Assembly: GCA_963082875.1 (NCBI GenBank)
Contig: OY720102.1
Location: 10,576,990 to 10,640,989, forward strand
Length of the DNA: 64,000 bases
Reading direction: 5' to 3'
Source of the DNA: Corella eumyota
Lineage: Eukaryota; Chordata; Ascidiacea; Phlebobranchia; Corellidae
Position numbers and translations under genes: made by a program. Below, one piece after another: positions 12,567-23,907 of the stretch (within the stretch, counting starts at the first letter, position 1; the number at the start of each line of letters is the position of its first letter). The notes below the pieces were generated by a model. It did no database searches. It was not told the DNA's origin and saw nothing but the letters and a program-made list of their open reading frames with translations.

Positions 12567-13560
12567 GATATATTAGTATCGTTAAAACCGGCTTAATGTT
12601 TATTTAATTAAACAATCGATATGTTAATATGAAAATAAAAAAAAAGTTATACAAATATAGTATATTAAAGCTAAAAGATAACCACTTTGGTTAATAGAAG
12701 AATTATACGAGTTGTTAAAAGGTACCGAAAAGAATAGTGGCATGATTGAAGGATCATTTTTTCTAACAGTCACATTGCAGAGGCGAAAAGATGCATAAAT
12801 AACAATTGCTGACAAGGTGATATACAAAAAGTTGAACTACAAGTATTTTTTTTACTTCTTAATTTTTAATATTGTTTAAATACGTATTGAAATTGTTATA
12901 AATGTACAGGTAAATTCTGTAAATCTTTCGGAGGTGGCCCTAAAAGAGCATCTGAATCTTCTAAAATGAATTACAGGGTTGTCGCAATAATAGGCAAAGA
13001 AGTTGTTGATAAAATTCCTGGGGCTGCAAGGAAGGATACTTTATACAGTTGAGTAAAGCACTTACAGTGTGTGTGTTTACAATTTTCAATGTGGACATTT
13101 GATAAAACTATTCAGATTGTGGATAAATTTCGAGCCTTAAGCTCTTTCTTTTAACATTTTTAGTAAAATTTATATATTTATGTTACAGTGATATTATCAA
13201 CAAGCAACCCCATCATTTGTTATCGACGATGATTAAAGTGTTTATAAATTTAGTGCGGTAAACCCTGCACCAAGTGTTGTTTAAAGAACAATAGATTAGA
13301 AAAAACTAAGTTTAATCTTAGAACAAAATCAATCTTCCACTTCTCCTGTTATTTCATTTCGGAAGTACAAATCCCCGAAAAAAATCTATCTTAAAAAGCA
13401 AAGAGGGTCTTAGTCTTTCCAAGACACGAAAGACAAAGTGCAAATTCAGCAAAACATTTTATTAACATAAGAAGACCTTGCGCAATCACAATGAAAATTA
13501 GAAAAAAAGTTGTGTTTTTTTTTCACAAAATAATAAAAAGGTGAATTAATTAATACATGT
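12567..13560 (+). other. Intergenic, with a short coding-like scrap at ~12.9-13.05 kb
   Basis: Mostly featureless A+T-rich sequence. Around 12907-13048 the plus strand reads as an open stretch including CKSFGGGPKRASESSK and YRVVAIIGKEVVDKIPGAAR, ending near a possible TACAG boundary. Its composition is protein-like, but I do not recognise the family and no continuation is evident. It may be one exon of a dead transposon. Confidence 0.3.
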
Positions 13561-14153
13561 TTGTTCAAAATTAGCAGCTACCAATTTACGCAGACGAGTT
13601 TCCTTATTTTTGGTTTTATTACCTTTATTTGTTGGCGATTTATGTAATTTTAGCCAGTGCATCATAGACTTCACCAGCTTGATATCTTACAACCTATACA
13701 CTGTCTATCCTACACTCCCATAGGGTTCCACTGAATGGTTTAACCAACAAACCTGTAACATGGGTTCTAAAGACAGACCAAGGACGGCATTGTGAAACTT
13801 GTTAAGTTAAATTTAACGATTTCGCTAATGCGTCAAAATTTAGCGAGCTATCTCGCTCGTTAACTAAATCGGTTTTACAAAACCACCTAGTTCGTTAAAA
13901 ATGAGGGAGTGCAAAAGAAAAGATTTTGAGCTACGCAAAGTGACGTTTCTTACGTTTTCAAGTGACGTTTTAAGTTTCGTATTGCCGCTCCAGTGTTTTG
14001 TGGAAGCAGAGAAAAACAAATTCTTTGTAGTATCCCAAAAAACGAAATTGCTTCGGTACAACTTTTTGTCACATCTTCTAGTTAAAGATTATAATTGTGG
14101 CACACACATGGTGTGTGAAATGCTTTTACATTTTCCTTAAGAAGCCTTGCCTG
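13561..14153. other. No recognised gene
   Basis: The plus strand has a 79-codon frame (13901-14140) with no family resemblance, and the minus strand has a short lysine-rich stretch around 13.56-13.68 kb (HWLKLHKSPTNKGNK). Neither is supported as a gene. A run of GCGAGC/GCTCGC-type inverted motifs lies at 13.84-13.86 kb. Confidence 0.4.
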
Positions 14154-14535
14154 TGTAGAAAAGCGCTTATCATCTCCATCACTTACAATGCCAAGGCTTT
14201 CCTAGCCTCAAACCAGACTTGATGCCGGTTCACACCGAACGACGAGAAAACCGTATGACCTGTTGGCCTTGAACAATAAAATACAGCGTTGGCCACTGGG
14301 GTATTAAAAACAGAACAATATCAACCAGAATCAACTGATATTGATTCAACAAACAAAAGAAATACGTGAGAAACCCCTTTTCACGGGGGCAATAATAACT
14401 TTCGTTCGGCGAACCAAAACAGTGCAAACTCGCTACCATCCCGTGCGGTTTAACCACCGTACAAAAAACATATGAATATGAAAAAACTCATAGAGACTGT
14501 ATTTATGTATATTTAAATATATACAGGTTATAAAT
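14154..14535 (+). repeat. LTR-like repeat, 5' part only
   Basis: Begins TGTAGAAAAGCGCTTATC and matches the first ~380 bp of the longer copies at 16.4 and 48.6 kb, including the AACTTTCGTTCGGCGAACC and CCATCCCGTGCGGTTTAA blocks. It then stops matching after TATACAGGTTATAAA. An incomplete copy of the same family; older than the others judging by its differences. Confidence 0.75.
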
Positions 14536-16268
14536 GCAAATTGGATATATTTAACAATTTATGTGCATATATATATAAAAGCAATTAGAATAATTTAAAA
14601 TAAATTAACTGGAATTTATTTTTAGGTTGAAAAGATTAAAAAGATTTTTAGGTTAAAAATATTTAATTTAAAAAAAAATGAACTGTACATTCAACCAATA
14701 TGGGGGAGGGGAATGGAGGTAAGAAACAAATTTTAATATTTTATTTAGCTTGTTAAAATACCTTATTAAAAAAAGGAATAGTAATCCATTTATTTATATT
14801 ACACATTTTTTTTAATCAAATTACAAAAATTTTAGTGGGCAAGGTGATGGAGGAAGGGAAAACGGGTTTGGCGAGAAGAGGAGGGAGAATGGAAGGATAA
14901 GGGCTGGGGAAAAAGAGGAAAAGGTCGGGTGGGTGGAAAAAAAGGGAAGAGAAGATAAAAAAATTAGGGTAACTGCAAATATTATATTTAAATATTTCAT
15001 TAATGTAACAATTAAATAAACAATTTAGAAAAGAAAACATGAAAAAAAAGAAGAAAGTGAGGAGGAGAGGTAACTTAGACCTAAATTAACAAGTTTACAA
15101 TTAGAAAGTCTAGTTTTTTTATCGGGTTGGAAGTTTAGCCTTATTTTTTTAGAATTTATAGTTTAGCATTATATCATTAAATGAGAATTTAGGACCAGAT
15201 TATTAAAAATAATTTATCACCAGATTATTAAAAATAATTTGATAAAAATATTTATTAAAAAAGAAAAGTGGAGTCAAAGAGGAGGAGAGTAGAGAGGGAG
15301 GAAAGAAGGGAGAAGGAGAGGTAAATAGTTCAATATCCCTTCATAGTTTGTTTCGTTTACTTATTATATATAACTAATTATTTGTAATGTTGCTTTTAAG
15401 AAATGCTGAAGAATTAAAGAAAAAGGTGATCAAAGTTTTAATTTTTTTCATTAGTTCGTTTTATATATTGATTTTTTGTTGATATGTAATTTTATTTTTT
15501 TTTAAACTATCTAATTACATTAATGTCTCAAATAAACATGATGCTAATTTTATGTTTTAATTAATTTAAAATATTTTTACTGCTTTTTATATCTGAAAAA
15601 TGGTTATTAGTAAATGGTCAACTAAACTTTAATCCAGTTTGCTAACCATAAATGAAAGAAAAGTATTATGTACTATACTGCTTTTTATTGAATATGAAAT
15701 TTTTTTTAGAAGGAAGTCGCCTAAACAAAATAACAAACAGAACATTTTTATTTTATGCAAGATATAGGCTACATTAGTAGCGAGTTTGAAACGAGTTCAA
15801 CGCGTTGCATAATCAAAAGAGAATTATTTGTGACGAAATATGTGCTGATTTCTTGGAGAAATAATAAACTCAAATGAAAAAATATTACCTAAACTAATAA
15901 TACAAATATTACGTATACCTTTTTTTAATTATTAGACTAAAAAATTTAAAAAAATTATTTATTTTGCGCTTTAATAACAATCCCTAAATTTTATTAAATA
16001 AACAAGCTATTAAATATGATAAACATACAAAAAAATGTTTAACTTGTTTTTATTTAACTGATATCATAATATACAATTGACCAAGATTTAAAAAAAATAA
16101 AAACAACCTTTGAATTTTAATAAAAAAATACCTATTTCATGGTAATTAGTGATAAAAATTAAAATTTTAATTTATTTTTGAGTTATCAATACCATGATAT
16201 ACAATTGACCAAGATTTAATAAAATAATAACAACCTTTAAACTTTAATAAAAAAACACATATTACTTG
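14536..16268. other. A+T-rich spacer with polypurine blocks and a satellite-like tail
   Basis: No gene. Four strongly purine-biased blocks on the plus strand lie at about 14.70-14.73, 14.83-14.96, 15.03-15.08 and 15.25-15.33 kb, rich in GGAGG and GAAAGAAGGG runs. From about 15.96 to 16.27 kb the sequence is an inverted relative of the 1.98-kb macrosatellite (motifs ATACAATTGACCAAGATTTA and TGGTAATTAGTGATAAAAAT). Confidence 0.6.
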
Positions 16269-16395
16269 GTAATTAGTGATAAAAATGTATAATTTTTGGG
16301 GATACAGTTTAGTGGCGAAGTTGACACGAAATCGCGCGAGCGAAATTCGTGTTCACTGCAGCATCTGTTTAAAATAAATTAGGTTTTGATTGAGG

Positions 16396-17534
16396 AAAAG
16401 CGCTTAGCATCTCCATCAATTCCAATGCCAAGGCTTTCCTAGCCTTAAACCAGGCTTGATGCCTGTTCACACCGAACGACGAGAAAACCGTATGACCTGT
16501 TGGTGGCCTTGGACAATAAAATACAGCGTTGGCCACTGGGGTACCAAAAACAGAACATTGTTAACCAGAATCAACTGATATTGATTTAAAAAACAAAAGA
16601 AATACGTAAGAATCCCATTTTCACAGGCGCAATAATAACTTTCGTTCGGCGAACCGAAACAGTGCAAACTCGCTACCATCCCGTGCGGTTTAAACACCGT
16701 ACAAAAGACTTATTGATATGAAAAAAACTCATAGAGACTTTATTTATGTATATTTAAATATATACAGGTTATAAAGGGGACAAACAAATTAACCCCTTTA
16801 TTCAAGGACAAGTCTAACGCCCATAAGGCAGTTAGACGCTCTAAATTTATTCGTTATTATATTGAACATGGTCCAATTGTAAATTTTTAGCGTGCCCTTG
16901 TAAAACATTGTCGCTATTTGTTATGTAGAGCCAGTGAAAGCTGTGCCTAATTTCCTGTTCAGTCGTACTGTATTATTCTATAAATTTCATAGAAAAATGG
17001 TTAATAGTGTAACCCTTTTGATGTAAAAATGTGGATTGACAGTTGTCCGTTTTTGTTTTTTTCCTGCGCGATTTTATTTTCTGACAGTTAGTATATTTTT
17101 TTGGTTCCTAAAACACACACCTATTTTTACTTTGCCAAGTTTTAATTTAGAATTAGTTAACAGTTAAATACCATTATAAAGGATGTAGTCGATATACGAA
17201 AGACGTTTTTTTTGTGTGTAATGTACTCGTAATTATGTTTATCGCTATGTATGTAACCTAGAAACCAGATTTTTGTAGTGTGTACGTGTAATACCGTTGT
17301 GTATATGTGTAATGTAACTTTCGGGATAATTATGTGATGAACGTGCTTGATTAATAAATAGACGTTGTCTGTAGATTCGGTTTGATATTTTTGACCATTT
17401 CTAACGGGTCTTAAACCCTATTTTAGACATTAGAGACTTTTACTTTATACGTTATTGCCATATTATTTGGATAAGAGCACCCTTAGGAGTCGATACTTTT
17501 TATGATTAGATTTTTCTTGACCTCAGTCCCTACA
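16396..17534 (+). mobile_element. LTR-like element (probable solo LTR) within a 127-bp direct duplication
   Basis: About 1.14 kb, nearly co-linear with the copy at 48568-49703 and ending in the same CTCAGTCCCTACA. It carries an AATAAA-like signal in its last ~200 bp (TTGATTAATAAATAGACG). It is bracketed by two copies of a 127-bp sequence, at 16269-16395 and 17535-17661, that differ at three positions. Its first few bases merge into the left copy rather than starting cleanly with TGTAGG as the 48.6-kb copy does. It has no coding content. Confidence 0.65.
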
Positions 17535-17661
17535 GTAATTAGTGATAAAAATGTATAATTTTTGGGGATAAAGTTTAGTGGCAAAGTTGACACGAAATCG
17601 CGCGAGCAAAATTCGTGTTCACTGCAGCATCTGTTTAAAATAAATTAGGTTTTGATTGAGG

Positions 17662-18010
17662 ATCGAAAATATTTTTTTGTTTACTCCACAAAAAGAGTAT
17701 TTTTTTATCGTTAGATTCCAAGTCATTGGTAAACATGTTACTAATAGCATGCTTTCTCTCCCAGTCAAACATTTTGAGTTGGCATTAGCCCGGCCCATGC
17801 TAGGCATTTGTATTTATCTATGCCAGGCTCTAGTGTGGCATTTGGTCGGGTTCCCGACCATCGCATTACCTGCTATAAGCCAGACATGGGCCATACTCGG
17901 CAGTTCAGGTATAGTGCAACCATTGCACGTTCGAGTATTAGCCATGGATAACCCATACTCGGCGGTTCGGGTATAATTCGACCATCACACGTTCGAGTAT
18001 TAGCCATGCA
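17662..18010. repeat. GC-richer 62-bp repeat patch
   Basis: From about 17.76 kb the base composition rises. Two adjacent units beginning CCATACTCGG and ending in GTTCGAGTATTAGCCATG repeat at about 62 bp, at roughly 17.89-18.01 kb, with further looser copies before them. A 106-codon plus-strand frame (17656-17976) runs through the patch but shows no domain, so I regard it as repeat-derived. Confidence 0.5.
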
Positions 18011-18064
18011 TGGGCCATACTTTATGCTACAGAGGATATTCTTATATATATTTCAAATTCTAAG

Positions 18065-18215
18065 CAAGGACGTGGGACTGGTTGTATTGCCATATCGTTA
18101 AAATGCACATAAGGGAATTTAGATGATTGTCGAGGGTCCGGAAAAATTGTTTTGGACGAAAACAAATTTCATTCAATTACACCTCATAATCATGAGTCAG
18201 AACTTTATGCAACTT
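18065..18215 (+). pseudogene. FLYWCH-like zinc-finger scrap, probably from a MULE-type element
   Basis: The plus strand reads RGTGCIAISLKC, then a broken stretch, then KIVLDENKFHSITPHNHES. The spacing of the cysteines and the terminal HNH resembles the FLYWCH zinc finger that often precedes MULE-type transposases. It is short and interrupted, and no transposase follows it, so the identification is tentative. Confidence 0.3.
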
Positions 18216-18534
18216 TATGCAATATTATGGTATGAACTCTCTAACTCCTGCTGAGCCAGTACTTTGTGGGAACAAAGACTTTGTTTTCGATTCAAAACAT
18301 GTTCGCATTTGAACTTAATCTGTCATTGGAGTTAGTTTATCCAAGGTCATATAGTACGTGGACTTAGCAAAGTTCATTTATTAGTCAAGGGTCAAAAACA
18401 ATTACAACTTAAACAATCAATTGCAGCTCTTGTTTCAAAACGGCACGACTTTAAATATTTATATCGCGAAATCGTATTAACCTAATCTTACGCACGGCTG
18501 TGTAGTTCTTCAGGAGCGCAAACAGGCCCAATAC

Positions 18535-18716
18535 TTCTTTATTTTTTGGTTACAAATTGTAATGTCCACATCACAACTAGTGATTGAAGAGCCGCAAACT
18601 AGAGGAAGAGTCGTTATCCACAACACGACATTTTTTTGGTTACAAATCGTAACGTCCACATCACAACCAGTGATTGAAGAGCCGCCAACTAGCGAAAGAG
18701 TTGTTTTAATAACACG
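18535..18716. repeat. Local tandem duplication (~98 bp x 2)
   Basis: The segment containing GTCCACATCACAACTAGTG and TGAAGAGCCGC occurs twice in tandem with a handful of differences. No coding function is evident. Confidence 0.7.
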
Positions 18717-20200
18717 ACGCTACAACGATTAAAACCTTTGTTTTTCTTTTCAGAAGACATTTTTCTTGCATGAAAAAAAACGCCTTTTGTCTCAATCGCT
18801 TTAATATTATCTTCATATTTCCAGCCTTAGCAACAACGGCTTTGTGCCGATCAACATCTCTTTTAATATTCAAATTGTATTCTTTTATATTTTCAAACAC
18901 ACACATTTAACACAAACAACCAATAACAATGCTCACACCTGGGCCAAATTCAACATGGTAAAATTTACGGTAAATAGCTTCAAAATATGGATATGGTAAA
19001 TATACAATCAGTAAATGTATTTTTTTTCAAAATTTAAGCTTATAATTCCTTTATATACAGTTTTTTTTACAAACCTTATCAAGACCATAAAACTTTAATT
19101 TTTATCTTTTACAGTAACCAGATAAATTTCTTTTAACTGAAACATGGCCAGACGCGTCATCAATATAAAAATGTAATGTTAGTTTTTATTTAGTATTTCA
19201 GTGTAATCAAGTAATTCAGTGTAATCAAGTACTTGTTTTGTATTATTTGTATCCACAATATAACTTGCAATTTATCAGTTTATAGTTTGTTATTATCAAG
19301 TTAAATTAACCAGAAAGCATAGGTGTAAATGGAGTTAAACCGAGTCTTAAACTTCAAACAATTCAATAATCAAATAGTCAGGTTTAGCATAGACTTTAGC
19401 AATAAAGGCTATGATAGAATCTGCAGTTACCCAAATAACTGCAGTTACCCCAAATGATAACAACTCAAAACAATTAAATTATTATTACATTTACTGAGAT
19501 GTAATATTGCTTGTAAGTTTTATTAACAATGTTAGTATTTAACCTATGTACAATATTTTTTGTTAATTTATTTACTTTAAATTAAATACAATTTAAGCAG
19601 AAGCACAACACCCGCCAAAAAATGCTAAAAACAACAGCAACAAAAAAACAATTAAAGGTTGTGTCCGAATAGAAAATGGGGCGAAAATGAGAAGGCGCGC
19701 CCAAAAAGTGGATGCCCGCAGCATTATCTCTGCCGCAAAGTATAATTTAGGGTCTAATGCAGGAAGTCGAGTTAACGTTAACCTGAATTAAAATCGCGAG
19801 TTAAATTTTTTTGTTATGCAGAAAGTAGAGTTAAGCTAATCTGAGGTTAAATCACGAGTTAAGTCACAACTTTTTTTAGAAAAGTCAGTTTAGATTTGCG
19901 CGTCAGAAAGTCGGACGTCGTTTATAAGTGTAATTGTTATTTTTTTTTTTCGGTTAACTTAGTTTTAAAAGTTACAAAAATGTTAATTAGTTAACGAAAG
20001 AATAATAAAAAACAAAAAGACAAGTAGTTTTATGCGTTAAGCTTATGTTGCCTGCGGATTGGCAGACGGCGGTTACAAAACGTTAGGCCGACAAATGCGC
20101 TTTTTAGGCTTAAATAAGGTCAGCTTTAAAACAGTTTTTTTTTTGCTTTCAAAATTAATAGTTTAACATTTTTGTAATTTAGTGAAATATAAATAGAATC
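18717..20200. other. Intergenic / probable left part of the Harbinger element
   Basis: No gene recognised. From about 19.74 kb there are two imperfect copies of a GCAGGAAGTCGAGTTAAC-type motif (GCAGAAAGTAGAGTTAAGC follows at ~19.82 kb), which could belong to a transposon terminus. The matching right terminus was not found in the window. Confidence 0.35.
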
Positions 20201-20231
20201 CTTTGGTAAAATTTAAGTAATTTAAAAAAAA

Positions 20232-21190
20232 ATGGAAGTTATTCTTTTTCTTGATCAACTGCCTTGTAAAGAAGCACGGAGACAACCAATGATTTCGATA
20301 ATGTGTCCAATTCCAATTAAAAATAATCCATTCACTGTTTTAGATGAAACTCAATTTAAAGCAAGATATCGATTTTTAAAAGTAGTAGTACATAATCTTT
20401 TTTCTATCATTTTTTCGATGGTGCAAGTCAGAGCACACGCAGTTCCCCCTATTATACAACTTTTAATAACCCTTCCGCTTTTATGCAACCGGGCATTTTC
20501 AAAGAAGTGGTGGGGATCTTCTTGAATACCACTAGTCCACTGCCTGCAGAATAATTTACAGAATAATCAAAATCATAGCTGCAAAACATAAATATTTTAT
20601 AAAGTTTCCTTTAAACTTAACTGAAGTTTCACTCAATTACTGGTATTGTTGGTGCGATTGACTGCACACACATTCCCATAGTTTCACCTGGTGGGGACCA
20701 AGCTAAACTCTTTCGAAATACAAAAAGTTATTTTTCTGTTAATGTTCAGTATATGTGTGATGCTGAACTATTAATACCTAACATTGTAGCAAATTGGCCT
20801 GGATCAACCCATGATAGCAGAATTTTTGATAATAGCAAACTTTCTGTAATGTTTGATACCAACATGATGGAAGGAATTTTACTTCGAGATGGGAGATATT
20901 CATGCCGAAAATATCTTTTAACTCCACTTGCTAACCCAATCACAGCAGCTAAGCAAAAATACAACCGCTTTCACATCGAAGCGTGATTGAGCGATGTTTA
21001 GGTGTGATGAAACAAAGATTTCGCTCCCTCCAAATCCCACTTCGTACTAAATTGCAAAATTCTTTTGCCATTTTTGTTGCTTGCATCCATAATTTTGCAA
21101 TCCAACATAACGACATCATATTACCTTCTATTACTTGTTCTGAAAAACCTTCTATTGAATCTATTCCAGCTACAGGTGGTGGTAATTATT
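20232..21190 (+). pseudogene. PIF/Harbinger (HARBI1-like) transposase, broken
   Basis: Harbinger transposases are DDE nucleases that cut and rejoin transposon ends. In order the plus strand shows an N-terminal part (FKARYRFLKVVVHNL, then AVPPIIQLLITLPLL), a helix-turn-helix-like stretch (STACRIIYRIIKIIAAKHKY), GIVGAIDCTHIPIVSP with the first catalytic Asp, IPNIVANWPGSTHDSRIF with the second, and VIERCLGVMKQRFRSL with the Glu. The pieces lie in more than one frame: there is a frame change near 20.51 kb, an in-frame TAG at about 20.53 kb, another change near 20.63 kb and one near 20.98 kb just before the Glu motif. All three catalytic residues persist, so decay is moderate. It is not a working gene. 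Confidence 0.85.
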
Positions 21191-21677
21191 TTCGACAACA
21201 CATATCACAATTTTTTTTTCATAAATATTTTTTTTGTGTTTTCTTTTTTACATATATTTGTGTATATATAACATATTTGTGTATATATATGTGTATATAG
21301 TTCAGTTTTTTAATTTTTTAAAAAATTTTATAACTGTATTTATAATTTTTAATAAAACTGTATGTACTGTGTAAAACTATATTTATTTATTTAATTTTTC
21401 TTTGTAGTAATTTGTTATTAGAATTTTATCTTTACAATTCATACTAATAATTTGTTGTTATATAGTATATATATATATTATCGTTTTTTATAAGAAATAA
21501 AAATAAAACAGGTTTAAATTTGTGGTAAAATATATTAAGAAAAAACATTAAATAATATTTACAAGGTAAAAAACAGAAATAAAATTAAAATAATATTTAC
21601 TTACTTATTTAACAATTTCGTTTTTAAGGCGTAGTTTTTCATTTGGTGTTTAACTTCCTGTTCCCATTCCTTTCGTT

Positions 21678-22009
21678 TTACTTTTGAAGCAAAGAAAGGC
21701 GTAATTCTACTTCCGATTTGGCCGTTCTTGAATTTGAAACAATTTTTGTTGTACCTATTGCAATTTTTTAACATTGAAAAACAATTTATAAAAAAATAGA
21801 TATATTTTAAGAAAAAAAATCACCTTGAGCAAAAAAAACGTCATCCAAAACAGGGAAAGTTTCGGACGAAAACGCCGACGCATCGTCGTCGAACAAATTT
21901 CTTAACGGAACCATTTGAGATGGTATTATTGCTAAAAATAACAAGTTTTTAGTAAAGTAGTATCAACGCATTTTGATACGAAATATTTACCCGAGACTTG
22001 ATCCGACAT
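21678..22009 (-). CDS. Small three-exon reading frame (67 aa), function unknown
   Basis: On the minus strand an ATG at 22009 opens a frame that runs through two short canonical GT-AG introns: exons 22009-21991, 21931-21824 and 21754-21678, introns of 59 and 69 bp. The joined frame is 204 nt with phases 1 and 1 kept, and encodes MSDQVS, then IIPSQMVPLRNLFDDDASAF, SSETFPVLDDVFFAQG and a basic tail ending RLSLLQK. I recognise no domain. It lies next to the Harbinger transposase on the opposite strand, so it could be the element's second gene (Harbingers carry a SANT/Myb-like partner, though this is much shorter) or a small host gene. A different frame of the last exon also reads as a lysine-rich peptide (KRKEWEQEVKHQMKNYALK), so the true 3' structure is uncertain. 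Confidence 0.35.
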
Positions 22010-22895
22010 TGTTTCAAGCGCAAGGGATGGTTTCCCTCCTCCGGTCTTAAAAATTTCCCTTCGTTGGAACTTTACATCCTCTTTGTTTTTTTTAATGTTT
22101 TTCCACAATTGCTAAATTTGAGCCGAATTTCTTGTAAGTTTTGTGTTCAAAGCATTATAAGGATTTGTAATTTCATCCCAGGTATGTTTTTTTTGTAACG
22201 GTTATAGAATCGTTATTTTACATTCTACGATGTTAATGAACTTATTTGTATCTTCGTTTAAAATATTTATGAGTAGTTGCATGTCATTCAAATTTTTTTC
22301 CCGTTTTTTTTAGTTACTAATTTCATTTTGTTTTAATTATTTAAAAAAATTTGGTACACAGTTTTTTTGTTAACACAATTGTAACCATAGAGATACTAAT
22401 ATATACGCTAGAGTGGGCATCACAACAATTTTGTGTCAAAAATTGAAGACCGATTTGCCATACTAGCCAGAGTTGCCAAAAAATTTTAACAATTATTATT
22501 ATTTTTTGTTAAATAAAGTAAAAGCATTTTATTTTGTTTATAAAAAATATACTGTTTCTAAATTAAATTGTTTTAAATTAAAGTATGTTTTAAAAGTATT
22601 AATATTTAAGAGGATTTGGCCTTGTCGACTGGTCATTAAAATAAATAAATGAAAAATCTTACCAAACCCAAAAACCCTCTTAACAAACTATTTTTAGAAA
22701 AGTTTTCTAAATGTTCATATCAAACTCTATTTGTTTCGTTTTATAATACATTTTAGCCTCCTGGCTGCCTGTCAACTCTACTAGTAATATTATGTGCAAC
22801 AGAATGGTGGTGGCAGACACAAATCAGTAAAATCAGTCAATCAATAATAAAAGGTTAGTCTAAATTTAAATTTTTTATAGTATATTAAGGTATAA
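22010..22895. other. Intergenic, nothing recognised
   Basis: A+T-rich sequence upstream of the small minus-strand frame and before the minisatellite. No tRNA, long ORF or repeat end was identified. Confidence 0.5.
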
Positions 22896-23815
22896 AAGTA
22901 TATGCGAAATGGTATACAAAAAAGGAATAATAAAATTAATATATATATATAAGTTGTATAAAAAATTGCAAAATGGTATACAAAAAAAGCAACAATAAAT
23001 TAATATATATAAACAAATTTAAAATATTTACAAACAAATAAAGAATGGTATTCATAAAGTATACAAAAAAAGCAACGATAAAAAAATATATATAAACGAA
23101 TTTTAAAATATTTACAAACAAATACGAATTGGTATACATAAAGTATACAAAAAAAGGAACAATAAATTAATATATATAAATGAATATACTAAAAAATTTA
23201 CAAACAAATACGGAATGGTATTCATAAAGTGTACAAAAAAAAGCAACAATAAATTAATATATATAAATGAATATACAAAAAAATTTACAAACAAATACGG
23301 AATGGTATTCATAAAGTGTACAAAAAAAAGCAACAATAAATTAATATATATAAACAAATTTAAAATATTTACAAACAAATAAAGAATGGTATTCATAAAG
23401 TATACAAAAAAAGCAACGATAAAAAAATATATATAAACGAATTTTAAAATATTTACAAACAAATACGAATTGGTATACATAAAGTGTACAAAAAAAGCAA
23501 CAATAAATTAATATATTTAAATAAATATACAAAAAACTTTATAAATAAAAACGGAATGGTATACATAAAGTATACAAAAAAGCAACAATATCAATATATA
23601 TAAATGTATTTAAAAAAAATTTACAAATAAATACAGGATAGTATACACAAAATATACATAAAAAACAGTAAAAATATACAAATGGATACAAAAAGGTAAA
23701 CACAATGTTTACCAAAAATATAAAAATGAAAACAGGAATAAATTAACGCAAGGTATATACTTAAAAAAATTACAAATAAATACAGAATGGTATACACAAG
23801 GTACCTGAAATAAAT
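22896..23815. repeat. ~84-bp minisatellite, about ten units
   Basis: Units run from GGTATACATAAAGTATACAA through ATTAATATATATAAA to TTTACAAACAAATACGGAAT at about 84-bp spacing. Some neighbours form longer repeats: 22.98-23.13 kb is nearly identical to 23.33-23.48 kb. The minus-strand frames through it encode hydrophobic repeats that follow from the base composition and are not treated as genes. The units become irregular after 23.55 kb. Confidence 0.85.
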
Positions 23816-23907
23816 ATTTTAATATAGGTATTTGATAAAACAATAAAATAAAAAGGTGAATAAGAGCTGCACCTGAGCTAAGATACCTAAAAAGTGTATT
23901 TTACTAT

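Larger units (their letters stand above)
7930..12640. repeat. Tandemly duplicated tRNA-cluster segment
   Basis: Three partial copies of one segment lie head to tail, starting near 7931, 9973 and 12416. Each begins with the same A+T-rich lead-in and a minus-strand tRNA-Glu. Copies 1 and 2 then carry, in the same order, a tRNA-like gene of unclear type, a decayed Glu-like tRNA, a plus-strand tRNA-Pro-like gene and a further tRNA-like relic. Offsets between copies 1 and 2 are about 2046-2081 bp early on and 2446 bp by the last relic, because copy 2 gained about 370 bp near 11.9-12.25 kb. Copy 3 stops soon after its tRNA-Glu. Confidence 0.85.

Noticed and set aside
14230-14457. Minus-strand ORF shared by three loci (also 16467-16697 and 48644-48874), suggesting a conserved protein
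   Set aside because: All three lie in copies of the same LTR-like repeat; conservation reflects repeat copying, and the frame has no domain.
17656-17976. 106-codon plus-strand ORF as a gene
   Set aside because: It runs through the 62-bp repeat patch and lacks a domain; best explained by repeat sequence.
22936-23532. Minus-strand hydrophobic repeat ORFs (up to 122 codons) that look like membrane proteins
   Set aside because: They are read straight through the ~84-bp minisatellite; the hydrophobicity follows from A+T-rich repeats and no start context or conserved domain exists.
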